35,492 nucleotides of DNA from Bacteroidaceae bacterium (GTDB lineage Bacteria; Bacteroidota; Bacteroidia; Bacteroidales; Bacteroidaceae), in assembly GCA_024680695.1 (NCBI GenBank), contig JAILBW010000004.1:1-35492 (forward strand). Direction: 5' to 3'. Both the position numbers and the translations under genes were made by a program. Below are positions 15,577-24,447 of this stretch, in pieces. The first letter of the stretch is position 1. Each line of letters opens with the position of its first letter. Below the pieces are notes generated by a model. It searched no databases, was not told the origin of the DNA, and saw only the letters and a list, made by a program, of their open reading frames with translations.

Positions 15577-18500
15577 ATGAAGCGCATTGCCTCTTTGATC
15601 GCCGTATTCTTTGCCTTGGTGGCCTGTTCGCCGCATGGCGAAGAACAGCGCATGGAAATCGACAAATGTAATGAGCGCTCCTATCACGACCGATATATAA
15701 ATATCGACTCCACGCTCTTTTATGCCACTCGTGCCGAGGAACTGACTTCCAAAGGGCGTTATGGATGGTACGAGGCACAGATAAACAGAGCCTATGTGGA
15801 CTATCAGCGAATGGATTTTGATGCAGCACTCGAACGTCTCGCCCAGGTGACACGCTCGTCGCGCAATCAGTTCCATCAGCTTTCGGCCCATGTGCTCTAC
15901 ATGAAGATAGCCCAGCGTGTGGGCGATGGCGAGACATTCTTCCACCACCGAAGTCGTGCGCAGAAGATACTTGCACGCATCGGCGAGAATCACGAGGAAC
16001 CAGGAGAACACTATGCGCAGATGGTAACCTATGCGCAATCCGAATTGCACATCGTTTCCAGTACCTATTATTACTATCTTGGACTTGACTCGGCTGCCGT
16101 GCGCGAAATAAATGAGGCATACGATTATGTACGCGACCGGCACGACACAGCACAGTGGATTAACTATAACTACATGCTGGGAAGCGGCGGGCTGATTCTC
16201 GGTGCGCCCGAGGACGTCGTCATGCGCGAGTTTGACCACCTCTTCCTCACCTATACTCTGGCGACGAATAGAGGCTACCGGTATTTCGAGGCAAATGCCC
16301 TGCAGTCGTTGGCTGTGCTCCTCAGTGATTCCACACGTAGCGCTGACATCGCCTTGCAACGAGCTGCGTCGTGCAGTTTCCTCTCGACACAGTTTGCATG
16401 CGAAGACTATGGTGATAGCCTGTGCTTCGCAATGGCTCGGCGGGCAGTCACCCTTTTCGAGGAGTATAAAGACCTCTACCAGACAGCCTGCGCATACCGC
16501 ACGATGGGTGAACTTTACTTCGCGCATGCCGACTATCTGGATGCACTCGAGGCGTTCCAGCATGCCTTGTCACTCGTCGAGAATCAGCGTAAGCGAAGTC
16601 GTCAGACAGTGAACCCTTGGATAGCAGGTATCAGGGAGAAACTCAGCATGACGTACAGCGCACTTGGCGACAAAATGCGTTCCGACCAGAACCGAAACAT
16701 ATACCTCGACTTGCTCGACCAGTACCGGCAGAACTACGAATCAGAGAATCGTCTGCGGGAACTCAAGCATGAAGTTGCATCAATACGCGTGAAAACGGCC
16801 GTTCTTTTCGGTCTCATCGTGCTGACGCTCCTGCTGGCCTACGTTTTTGTGCGTCGCATGAACCGCCGTGCGCAGCAAAGTGCGCAACGACTCACAGACT
16901 TCCGTGCCTCGGCACATTTCCAGACGCTGACGAGTGAAGTTGCCGACGTGCGCAAACAGCTGGCTGAGGATACAGAGTACTATCGGGACACGCTCCAGGT
17001 GAGCCGGATGCACATTGAGCGCTACAAGGCTGGGAACGTGGAGCGGCGTGCCAAGGTTTCGCTCGTCTACTCCATCATCCCATATCTTGACCGCATGCTG
17101 GCGGAGGTGCGCAAGATGGTTGACAGCGGACGTCCGGATGAGGAGCGTCTGCAATATGTGGGTGAGCTGGCCGAGGAGATTATGCACATCAACGATGCGC
17201 TGACCGACTGGATAAAGATGACGCAGGGACAGTTGACGCTTCACGTCACTACATTCTCCCTACAGGAGATAATCGACGTGATAGCCCTGTCCCGTCCCAC
17301 TTTCGAACAAAAACACCTCACCCTTCAACTCCCCGTGACCGATGTGCAGGTAAAGGCCGACAAGGCGCTCACCCTCTTCATGATTAACACGCTGGCCGAC
17401 AATGCACGTAAATTCACGCCCGAGCATGGGATGGTGAGCATCGGCGTGGAACGAGCGGAAGACTATGTCGAGATCAGCGTCAGCGATACAGGTGTGGGCC
17501 TCAGCGAGCACGATTGCAGCGTACTGAACGACAGCAAGGTGTATGATGCTTCGTCTATTGGTGCGTCCGCATCGTCTAAGGGCTTCGGTTTCGGTATAAT
17601 GAACTGTAAGGGAATCATCCAGAAGTATCGGAAGACTTCCCAACGCTTCGCGGTATGCCAGTTCGGTGTGTCGAGCACGCTGGGGCAGGGTAGCCGTTTC
17701 TGGTTCCGGCTGCCCAAGGCACTTTCCGTCCTCCTTGCCCTGCTGTGTCTTTCCGTTGCACCCAGCAAGTCGTTTGCCAAATCAAATCCCTTCGAGGCGA
17801 TGTACGACTCGATTTACGCGGCCAACGTGGAAGGTCGCCATGCTCAGTCGCTTGAGATGGGAATCGAGTTTGTTCGCCATCTGCAACCACCATACGACAC
17901 CGCTTACGTCGTACTCATCCACAACGAGATTGCCGTGGCAGCGCTGGCAATGGGCGACTGGCCGACCTATCGCCGCAACAACGACGAATGCGTGCGCCTG
18001 CATAAGTTGTTTACGCAGGACAAGAGTATTGAAGCCTATTGCGAACGAATGCAGGAACTCCAGAGCAACGGCATACAGGTCTATGTGATGCTCATCATTG
18101 TCTCGCTAATCGCACTTGTCCTCTTCTACCTGCTCTATTTGCGAAAAGGACTTCGTTCCGATCGGTTGTACAGCCAACTGTTCACTGCTGTAACATCTTA
18201 CATTGAAAGCGCAAGGAATCATGTGGCACAATATGGCGATACATCTCCTGCGCATTTACAGCAGACGGTGGAGGCTGATGATTTCATCGTTGCGACAGAG
18301 GCTTGTCGCTCAAGCATTGCGTCGAGCGGAATAGGCAATCACACGATGACCCGTTCGGCCAATCTGGTAATTGACGAAGTGGAAACCCTGTATCAGACTA
18401 TACAGCACGATGTGCAGCAGTTCCTCACGCTCGACGAGCAATGCCACAAGGTGTCGTTTGAGGAGGATCGGCTCTATGTGATGAATCAGATAATGGACAA

Positions 18501-19131
18501 CTGCCTGAGCACCATCAAGCATGAGACTATGTATTACCCGGCCCGTGCCAAGCAGCTGGTGGACAATATGCATGACAGTGAAGCGCCGATGGGACAGATG
18601 CATGAACTTCTCGACCTACTCCAATACTACCGCGAAGTGTACATGTTGCTGTATCATCAGGCCGACCGGCAGGTGGAGCAATACAGTTTCCGTCGCCAGA
18701 CGCTCTCCGCTCGCGAGGCTTTGGAGACATTTGTCAGCGAACTGACCGAGTCCGTGCGCAGGCAGCAGAAGCGCGACATCACGCTTCGTCTTGTGGCTGA
18801 CGAGGCGCTGAGAGTCGTGGCTGACAAGGAATTGCTCCAGACATTGCTGCATGCTTTGGTGGCCGATGGCCTGCCCAATGTCGAGAGTGTCAGCATTCTG
18901 GCGCAGGCACAGCCGACCGACGTCCTGTTCAGGATCACTTTCCATGGCATAACGAAGAGTGATGAGGAGATAGAGCGCATGTTCAGTCCTGATTCTCCCA
19001 GTGTCCACTGCCTCATAGCGCGACAGATAATCAAGGAACATGACGCGCACTGCGGCATGCCTGGGTTGCGGCTCCATGCCGAAGGCGGCGATGCAGACTA
19101 CAGCATAGTCTTTACCCTGAAACGAGCATAA
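15577..19131 (+). CDS. Double sensor-kinase-like protein (DUF5112/DUF5113), 1184 aa
   Basis: The layout is two sensor modules in one chain. Module 1 has a lipoprotein-like N-terminus (FFALVACS), TPR-like helices (about 40-390), a membrane helix (about 406-424), and a HATPase domain with N-box INTLADNARKFT (about 603-614), G1 DTGVGL (about 637) and G2 GFGFGIMNCKG (about 669). Module 2 has a hydrophobic, signal-like segment (about 714-733, ending SFAKS), a short periplasmic part, a membrane helix (about 835-853), and a C-terminal domain lacking recognisable N, G1 and G2 boxes. No H-box histidine is evident before the first HATPase domain, where the helix reads YSIIPYLDRMLAEVRKM. It resembles the Bacteroidales DUF5112/DUF5113 proteins. 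The response regulator gene follows 19 bases later. Confidence 0.8.
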   Translation: MKRIASLIAVFFALVACSPHGEEQRMEIDKCNERSYHDRYINIDSTLFYATRAEELTSKGRYGWYEAQINRAYVDYQRMDFDAALERLAQVTRSSRNQFHQLSAHVLYMKIAQRVGDGETFFHHRSRAQKILARIGENHEEPGEHYAQMVTYAQSELHIVSSTYYYYLGLDSAAVREINEAYDYVRDRHDTAQWINYNYMLGSGGLILGAPEDVVMREFDHLFLTYTLATNRGYRYFEANALQSLAVLLSDSTRSADIALQRAASCSFLSTQFACEDYGDSLCFAMARRAVTLFEEYKDLYQTACAYRTMGELYFAHADYLDALEAFQHALSLVENQRKRSRQTVNPWIAGIREKLSMTYSALGDKMRSDQNRNIYLDLLDQYRQNYESENRLRELKHEVASIRVKTAVLFGLIVLTLLLAYVFVRRMNRRAQQSAQRLTDFRASAHFQTLTSEVADVRKQLAEDTEYYRDTLQVSRMHIERYKAGNVERRAKVSLVYSIIPYLDRMLAEVRKMVDSGRPDEERLQYVGELAEEIMHINDALTDWIKMTQGQLTLHVTTFSLQEIIDVIALSRPTFEQKHLTLQLPVTDVQVKADKALTLFMINTLADNARKFTPEHGMVSIGVERAEDYVEISVSDTGVGLSEHDCSVLNDSKVYDASSIGASASSKGFGFGIMNCKGIIQKYRKTSQRFAVCQFGVSSTLGQGSRFWFRLPKALSVLLALLCLSVAPSKSFAKSNPFEAMYDSIYAANVEGRHAQSLEMGIEFVRHLQPPYDTAYVVLIHNEIAVAALAMGDWPTYRRNNDECVRLHKLFTQDKSIEAYCERMQELQSNGIQVYVMLIIVSLIALVLFYLLYLRKGLRSDRLYSQLFTAVTSYIESARNHVAQYGDTSPAHLQQTVEADDFIVATEACRSSIASSGIGNHTMTRSANLVIDEVETLYQTIQHDVQQFLTLDEQCHKVSFEEDRLYVMNQIMDNCLSTIKHETMYYPARAKQLVDNMHDSEAPMGQMHELLDLLQYYREVYMLLYHQADRQVEQYSFRRQTLSAREALETFVSELTESVRRQQKRDITLRLVADEALRVVADKELLQTLLHALVADGLPNVESVSILAQAQPTDVLFRITFHGITKSDEEIERMFSPDSPSVHCLIARQIIKEHDAHCGMPGLRLHAEGGDADYSIVFTLKRA

Positions 19132-19150
19132 ACAGACAATACGAACCATT

Positions 19151-19873
19151 ATGGAACCATTTAAAGTTATTATTGTAGAGGATGTCAAGCTGGAACTCAA
19201 GGGCACGGAGCAGATTTTCCGTGCCGACATTCCCGAAGCTGAAATAATCGGAACGGCTCAGAACGAGGGCGAGTTCTGGAAGCTGATGCGCCAGGATGTA
19301 CCCGACCTTGTACTTCTCGACCTCGGGCTCGGAGGCAGCACGACGGTCGGTGTGGACATCTGTCGTCAGATTCGTTCGCGCTACACGGCGGTGAAGATAC
19401 TCATATTCACCGGCGAGGTCCTGAACGAGCGCCTCTGGGTCGAAGTGCTGAACGCAGGTGCGGACGGCATTATCCTCAAGACGGGCAACCTCCTGCAGCG
19501 CGATGATGTGATGCTTGTCATGCACGGGCGCCACTATGTCTTCAACGAACCCATCCTGGAGAAGATTATCGGCCGCTTCAAGAAACTGGTTAATTCCGAG
19601 AGCGACAAGTCCGATGCGATGATTGAATACGAGATTGACGAATACGACGAACGCTTCCTGCGCCACCTTGCACTCGGCTACACGAAGGACATGATAGCCT
19701 CTCTACGCAAGATGCCTTTCGGCGCAAAGAGTCTCGAGAAGCGACAAGCCGACCTCATCAGCCGTCTCTTCCCCGCTTCGGAACGTACGGGAGTCAATGC
19801 CACACGCCTTGTGACGCGGGCATGTCAGCTACATATCCTCGATGTTAATCACCTTGTGGCAGATGAGGATTAG
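19151..19873 (+). CDS. Response regulator with REC domain and unusual C-terminus, 240 aa
   Basis: The receiver domain is complete: acidic pair E10-D11, phosphoacceptor D57 (VLLDLGLGG), T87 (LIFTGE) and K110 (IILKTG). The C-terminal part (about 160-235) has LRHLALGYTKDMIASLRKMPFGAKSLEKRQADLISRLF, written here only as a guide. It resembles a LuxR-type helix-turn-helix but is degenerate, so DNA binding is uncertain. It is encoded immediately after the double kinase and overlaps the next gene by 11 bases. It is the obvious partner of that kinase. Confidence 0.9.
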   Translation: MEPFKVIIVEDVKLELKGTEQIFRADIPEAEIIGTAQNEGEFWKLMRQDVPDLVLLDLGLGGSTTVGVDICRQIRSRYTAVKILIFTGEVLNERLWVEVLNAGADGIILKTGNLLQRDDVMLVMHGRHYVFNEPILEKIIGRFKKLVNSESDKSDAMIEYEIDEYDERFLRHLALGYTKDMIASLRKMPFGAKSLEKRQADLISRLFPASERTGVNATRLVTRACQLHILDVNHLVADED

Positions 19874-20438
19874 GCGCCAGACAACCGATTTTCTGCTCAC
19901 TGCCTCGGTGGTGGCTGCGTCCATACTGCCTTTCGCCTCGTGGATTCTCAGCCTGTTGGGCCTGCCTGTGCGGAGCATGTTCTCCGACGAGGGGTTGCGC
20001 TGGCTCTTTTTGCATGGAGCCGAGTCGATGTTCAGCTATGGCGCGATGGCATGTACGGCTTGCCTTGTCGCGCTGGGCAGCGTCGAGTATTCGGGGATGG
20101 ACGGAAGTGAGTATCGTCGTACGCCATTCCTCGTGTCCCTTTTCTTCGCTGCGATTATCGATGCGTTGCTTCTTTTGGCAATGCTACATCCCCATAGCCC
20201 TCTTATCAGCCTGACCGGTTCGCTCTGGCCCAGTCCGTTCCTTCATGGACTGCCCTTTGCGCTCTGCATCGGCTTGCAGTTCGTGGCACTCATCTATGCC
20301 CTGCAGATGAGGCGCGTCAACGACCTGCACTCCTTTGTCGAGTTCCTTGTCGCAGGGCTGGTGCGCTATGCGCCGTGGATAGTCTTCGTGATGCTGACCT
20401 CCTTTGTCTGGAATGGGTTAAGATATATCGTGAAATAA
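19863..20438 (+). CDS. Small multi-pass membrane protein resembling the AbgT N-terminus, 191 aa
   Basis: About five hydrophobic segments are seen (FLLTASVVAASILPFASWIL, MFSYGAMACTACLVALGSV, PFLVSLFFAAIIDALLLLAM, PFALCIGLQFVALIYAL, PWIVFVMLTSFVW). The stretch VRSMFSDEGLRWLF resembles the LLSAEGIRWI region of AbgT-type aminobenzoyl-glutamate transporters as I recall it. At 191 residues the protein is less than half of a full transporter, so transport by itself is doubtful. The ATG at 19863 overlaps the response regulator by 11 bases, so the two are probably coupled. It may be a membrane accessory of the signalling unit. The family assignment is tentative. Confidence 0.6.
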   Translation: MRIRRQTTDFLLTASVVAASILPFASWILSLLGLPVRSMFSDEGLRWLFLHGAESMFSYGAMACTACLVALGSVEYSGMDGSEYRRTPFLVSLFFAAIIDALLLLAMLHPHSPLISLTGSLWPSPFLHGLPFALCIGLQFVALIYALQMRRVNDLHSFVEFLVAGLVRYAPWIVFVMLTSFVWNGLRYIVK

Positions 20439-20464
20439 GTCAATAATTTGCTACCGCCTCAAAT

Positions 20465-22789
20465 ATGGTAAACCTTTCCGAACTGAATCCCGCGCAGCAG
20501 GCAGCAGTCGTTTCCTGCGACTCCCCCTCGTTGGTCATTGCCGGTGCAGGCAGTGGCAAGACGCGCGTCCTCACCTATAAGATTGCCTACCTCCTCGAGC
20601 AGGGCTACAATCCTTGGAACATTCTGGCGCTTACGTTTACGAACAAGGCGGCACGCGAAATGCAGCAGCGTATCAGCACACAGGTGGGGGCAGACCTTGC
20701 CTCGCAGCTTTGGATGGGCACTTTCCACAGCATCTTCAGCCGCATCCTGCGCATCGAGAGCCAGTTGCTGGGGTTTTCATCGAACTTCACCATCTACGAC
20801 GCCACCGACTCGAAGAGCCTCGTGAAGAGCATCATCCGCGAGATGCAGCTGAACGACAAGAGCTACAAGCCATCGACGGTCTGTGCGCGCATCAGTAGTG
20901 CCAAGAACTCGCTGGTGATGCCCGATGCCTATGCATCCAATGCGACCATACTCCGTCGCGATGGTTCGCAGGGCATGGAACGCCTGGGCGAAATCTATCG
21001 CACATATCAGATGCGATGCCGGCAGGCCAATGCGATGGACTTTGACGACCTGTTGCTCTACACTTGGCAGCTCCTGAGCCAGCACGAAGAGGTGCGACAG
21101 AAGTATCAGGAACGCTTCCACTATGTGCTCGTCGATGAGTACCAGGACACGAACTACGCCCAGCATCAGATTGTCTGGCTCCTCACCCGAGAACGCCAAC
21201 GCGTCTGCGTGGTGGGCGACGATGCCCAAAGTATTTACAGCTTTCGTGGAGCAAACATCGACAACATACTGAACTTCCAGCAGATGTACACTGGAGCAAA
21301 ACTGTTTAAGCTGGAACAGAACTATCGTTCGACACAAAACATTGTTAGCGCGGCCAACAGCGTCATTCACCACAACGAGCGCCAGATACGTAAAGATGTT
21401 TTCAGTCAGAACAATGTGGGCAATCCAGTCGAAGTGTGTCGCGCCTACAGCGATGTCGACGAGACGAATATCGTGGCACGCAAGATACGGAGCTTTGTGC
21501 GTGCTCAGCACATCCCCTACAGCCAGATTGCTGTGCTCTATCGCACCAATGCCCAGAGCCGCAACTTCGAGGAAACGCTACGTCGCGAGGGCTTGCCCTA
21601 CCGCATTTATGGCGGCATGTCGTTCTATCAGCGCAAGGAAGTGAAGGATGTCATCGCCTATTTCCGGCTGGTGGTGAATCCGAATGATGAGGAGGCCTTC
21701 AAACGTGCAATCAATTATCCTGCACGCGGCATCGGGCAAACCACTGTCGATAAGATACTTGCGCTTGCTTCGACGCAGGGTGTTTCCGTCTGGGATGCTA
21801 TGGGGGCCGAGGCGGAGACGCTGCATATAAATAAAGGTACGCGCGCGAAGCTCGAGGCTTTCCGTCGGCTCATCGACGGTTTCCATGCCGAGGCCGACAC
21901 GCTTGATGCCTACACCCTGGGTTTGCGGATAGTGCGCGAAAGTGGTGTGCGCGACGATGTGTTTCAGGGACATGAACCCGAAGACCTCTCGCGGCAGGAG
22001 AACCTACAGGAACTGATGGACGGCATCAGCGCCTTTGTGCAGCAACATACCGAGGAGGGGCTGGGCATCCTGCTCACGCATTATCTGCAGGAAGTGAGCC
22101 TGCTTTCCGATCAGGACGAGGACGATAGCGAGGGAAACGAAAAAGTGACGCTGATGACCATCCACTCGGCCAAGGGTCTGGAGTTCGATGTGGTCTTCGT
22201 AGTCGGGCTTGAGGAAAACCTCTTTCCCAGCGAGATGTCGTTGGAGAACCCGCGTCAGATCGAGGAGGAGCGCCGCCTGTTCTACGTCGCAATGACGCGG
22301 GCACGCCAGCATCTGATACTCACCTACGCCAAGAGCCGCATCCGCTACGGCAAGATGGAGTTCGGACGTCCCAGTCGTTTCCTGCACGAAATAGATTCGC
22401 GCTATCTGCGGCTGAACGGTGGGGAAAGCAATGCGCCGCAGGCAACTCCGCGCACTCCCTCGTCCAGGAGCGTTCTCTTGCGCAAGGACGAGCGTTCTCT
22501 TGCGCAAGGACGAGCGTCTTCTTGCGGTAGTGACAGTGCGTCTCTGCCGAACACCCCGCCCGGACCTCGTTTCGTGCGGGTACGGCCTACTGCATCCTCG
22601 ACCGCATCACAGGACGTACAGTCGGTGGGGAATCTCTCTGTCGGCGCACGGGTGGTACATGACCGTTTCGGTCGCGGCGTCATCGAGCGGATTGAGGGAC
22701 AGGGGCTCGACGCCAAGGCTACCGTGCGCTTCGACAACGTCGGCGTGAAGGTACTCCTGCTGCGTTTTGCACGCCTGACGCCTTGCTAA
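20465..22789 (+). CDS. UvrD/PcrA family DNA helicase, 774 aa
   Basis: This is a superfamily 1A 3'-5' helicase of repair and replication restart. Motifs: Q-motif LNPAQQAAV, Walker A GAGSGKT (27-33), LTFTNKAA, motif II VDEYQDTN (about 222), GDDAQSIYSFRGA, LEQNYRST, TIHSAKGLEFDVVFVVG and YVAMTRARQHL. The C-terminal Tudor-like domain (VGARVVHDRFGRGVIERI, from about residue 727) is typical of PcrA/UvrD. Between the core and this domain, residues about 664-688 are encoded by a 22-bp-period array giving an R/S/K-rich linker (SVLLRKDERSLAQGRAS). The linker is not conserved in this family, so function is likely kept. It is 26 bases after the membrane-protein gene. Confidence 0.95.
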   Translation: MVNLSELNPAQQAAVVSCDSPSLVIAGAGSGKTRVLTYKIAYLLEQGYNPWNILALTFTNKAAREMQQRISTQVGADLASQLWMGTFHSIFSRILRIESQLLGFSSNFTIYDATDSKSLVKSIIREMQLNDKSYKPSTVCARISSAKNSLVMPDAYASNATILRRDGSQGMERLGEIYRTYQMRCRQANAMDFDDLLLYTWQLLSQHEEVRQKYQERFHYVLVDEYQDTNYAQHQIVWLLTRERQRVCVVGDDAQSIYSFRGANIDNILNFQQMYTGAKLFKLEQNYRSTQNIVSAANSVIHHNERQIRKDVFSQNNVGNPVEVCRAYSDVDETNIVARKIRSFVRAQHIPYSQIAVLYRTNAQSRNFEETLRREGLPYRIYGGMSFYQRKEVKDVIAYFRLVVNPNDEEAFKRAINYPARGIGQTTVDKILALASTQGVSVWDAMGAEAETLHINKGTRAKLEAFRRLIDGFHAEADTLDAYTLGLRIVRESGVRDDVFQGHEPEDLSRQENLQELMDGISAFVQQHTEEGLGILLTHYLQEVSLLSDQDEDDSEGNEKVTLMTIHSAKGLEFDVVFVVGLEENLFPSEMSLENPRQIEEERRLFYVAMTRARQHLILTYAKSRIRYGKMEFGRPSRFLHEIDSRYLRLNGGESNAPQATPRTPSSRSVLLRKDERSLAQGRASSCGSDSASLPNTPPGPRFVRVRPTASSTASQDVQSVGNLSVGARVVHDRFGRGVIERIEGQGLDAKATVRFDNVGVKVLLLRFARLTPC
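22455..22542. repeat. 22-bp-period array A2 within the UvrD/PcrA linker
   Basis: CTTGCGCAAG occurs at 22477 and 22499, CTTGCGG at 22521, and a degenerate unit starts at 22455, all 22 bp apart. The second and third units differ by only two bases, so recent duplication is likely. The first unit shares AGCGTTCT with them. The helicase frame is open throughout. Confidence 0.85.
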
Positions 22790-22819
22790 CTCCCCCTAAC
22801 CTCTCCAAAGGTGGGGGAG
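22790..22819. terminator. Hairpin after the helicase gene
   Basis: CTCCCCC (22790-22796) pairs with GGGGGAG (22813-22819) across a 16-nt loop directly after the stop codon. There is no U-tract, so it may be a repeat remnant or 3' stabiliser rather than a classical terminator. Confidence 0.4.
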
Positions 22820-22882
22820 CGGCACGCTTCACTCGTCCATTTTTCCTTCTGATTCTTAACTACTAACGTATACAATAGAAAC

Positions 22883-24421
22883 ATGATAAGGACGTCGTAT
22901 TGGAAACTGTTCGTAACTTCATTGTGCTGCATGACAGCCATGTCGAATGCCGATGCTGCGGTCGGTAAGTACATCACCTACGAGGAGTTCGGTGCCGTAG
23001 GAGACGGGCGTCACGACGACCAGGCGGCCATCATCGCTGCTCACAAAGCTGCAAACGAGCAAGGACTTCCTGTCCGTGCAACGGATGGCAAGACATACTA
23101 TATCGGGCGCGGAGACAAGGCTGTCATCATAAAGACAGACGTGGATTTCGGAGAAGCCCGCTTCATCATCGATGATGTGGAGACGGATAACTATAAGGCT
23201 CCCGTCTTCCGTGTCGAGTCGATGCTGCAGCCGATTGATGTAAAGGGAGTTGATAAGTTGACGCGCGGACAGAAGCGGCTGGGAGTACGACTGCCGGCCA
23301 GAAGTCTCGTCTTCGTAGAGAACAGCAAGAAAAAGATGTATATTCGCTACGGACCTAACCAGAACGACGGCACGCCGCAGAAGGAAGTCTTAATCGCGGA
23401 CAAGAATGGCAAAGTAGACAAATGTTCGCCCATTACATGGGACTACGACGAGATCACTCACATGAGGGCTTATCCCATCGACGAGAAGACGCTCACCATC
23501 CGCGGAGGCCATTTCACAACAATCGCCAACCAAGCGGAGTCCAAATACAATTATCGCGGACGCGGATTCATCATCAGTCGATCCAACGTGCGCATCGAGC
23601 ACCTGACCCACAAGGTGGAAGGCGAACTGGGCCATGGTGCGCCATATAGCGGTTTCCTCAACCTGAGTTTCTGCGCCAATGTGGTCGTGACAGGCTGCCT
23701 GCTCACTCCGCACAAGACCTACAAGACAATCGGGAGTGCCGGCAAGCCTGTCCAGATGGGTTCTTACGACATGAGCGCCGCCTACTGCGTGAACGTACTC
23801 ATCGAGCATGGCAGGCAGACTATCGACATTGACAACCGTGACTATTGGGGACTCTTTGCCTCAAACTTCTGCAAGAACCTGCGTATGGACGACATGGTTA
23901 TCTCGCGCTTCGATGCCCACATGGGAGTGGCCAACGTGACGCTCACCAACTGCACTTTCGGCTACATGGGTGTGCAGGCTGTTGGCTTCGGCACGATGTT
24001 CATCAAGCGCTGTGAGATGCACCGTAACACCTTTGTCTGGCTTCGCGACGACTATGGTAGCACTTGGGAAGGGGATGTCGTCATACGTGATTGCACATTC
24101 AAACCAGTTAGGGACGAGAGGAGCCTGACGCTCATCTCGGGTTCTAACTCGGGCACCCACGATTTCGGCTACGTCTGTCATTTGCCCCGTCGAGTTGTGG
24201 TGAAGAACCTCTTTGTCGATGATGCGCACATCACCAATAGTGCCTACCAGGGCCCCAGCGTCTTCGGCAGTTTCGGACGAGACACCTCCGCCCCCAATCT
24301 GCAGCCTTACACCCCGACCGAGGAGGTCAAGGTCAAGCGTGTAAAGGTCGCCAGTGGCAAGCCGCTTACGCTTTCCCCAAATGATGCCCTGTTTAGAGAA
24401 ACCAAAATGAAAGGGAAATGA
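22883..24421 (+). CDS. Secreted right-handed beta-helix (pectate-lyase-like) protein, 512 aa
   Basis: It has a signal peptide (to about residue 25, SNADAA), then YITYEEFGAVGDGRHDDQAAIIAAHKAA. This is the typical entry of pectate-lyase-superfamily/GH28-like beta-helix proteins (FGAxGDGxxDDxxAI). Repeated short strands with N/C/T turns follow (VANVTLTNCTFGYMGVQAV, then VVIRDCTFKP), consistent with a parallel beta-helix. I see no certain catalytic residues, so it could be a polysaccharide lyase, a hydrolase or a binding protein. It is expected in the periplasm or outside the cell. It has its own 93-bp upstream gap and is convergent with the MATE gene. The intergenic space at its 3' end is only 26 bases. 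Confidence 0.82.
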   Translation: MIRTSYWKLFVTSLCCMTAMSNADAAVGKYITYEEFGAVGDGRHDDQAAIIAAHKAANEQGLPVRATDGKTYYIGRGDKAVIIKTDVDFGEARFIIDDVETDNYKAPVFRVESMLQPIDVKGVDKLTRGQKRLGVRLPARSLVFVENSKKKMYIRYGPNQNDGTPQKEVLIADKNGKVDKCSPITWDYDEITHMRAYPIDEKTLTIRGGHFTTIANQAESKYNYRGRGFIISRSNVRIEHLTHKVEGELGHGAPYSGFLNLSFCANVVVTGCLLTPHKTYKTIGSAGKPVQMGSYDMSAAYCVNVLIEHGRQTIDIDNRDYWGLFASNFCKNLRMDDMVISRFDAHMGVANVTLTNCTFGYMGVQAVGFGTMFIKRCEMHRNTFVWLRDDYGSTWEGDVVIRDCTFKPVRDERSLTLISGSNSGTHDFGYVCHLPRRVVVKNLFVDDAHITNSAYQGPSVFGSFGRDTSAPNLQPYTPTEEVKVKRVKVASGKPLTLSPNDALFRETKMKGK

Positions 24422-24447
24422 GAGTCTCGCCTTGAGTGTCTTTGTGC

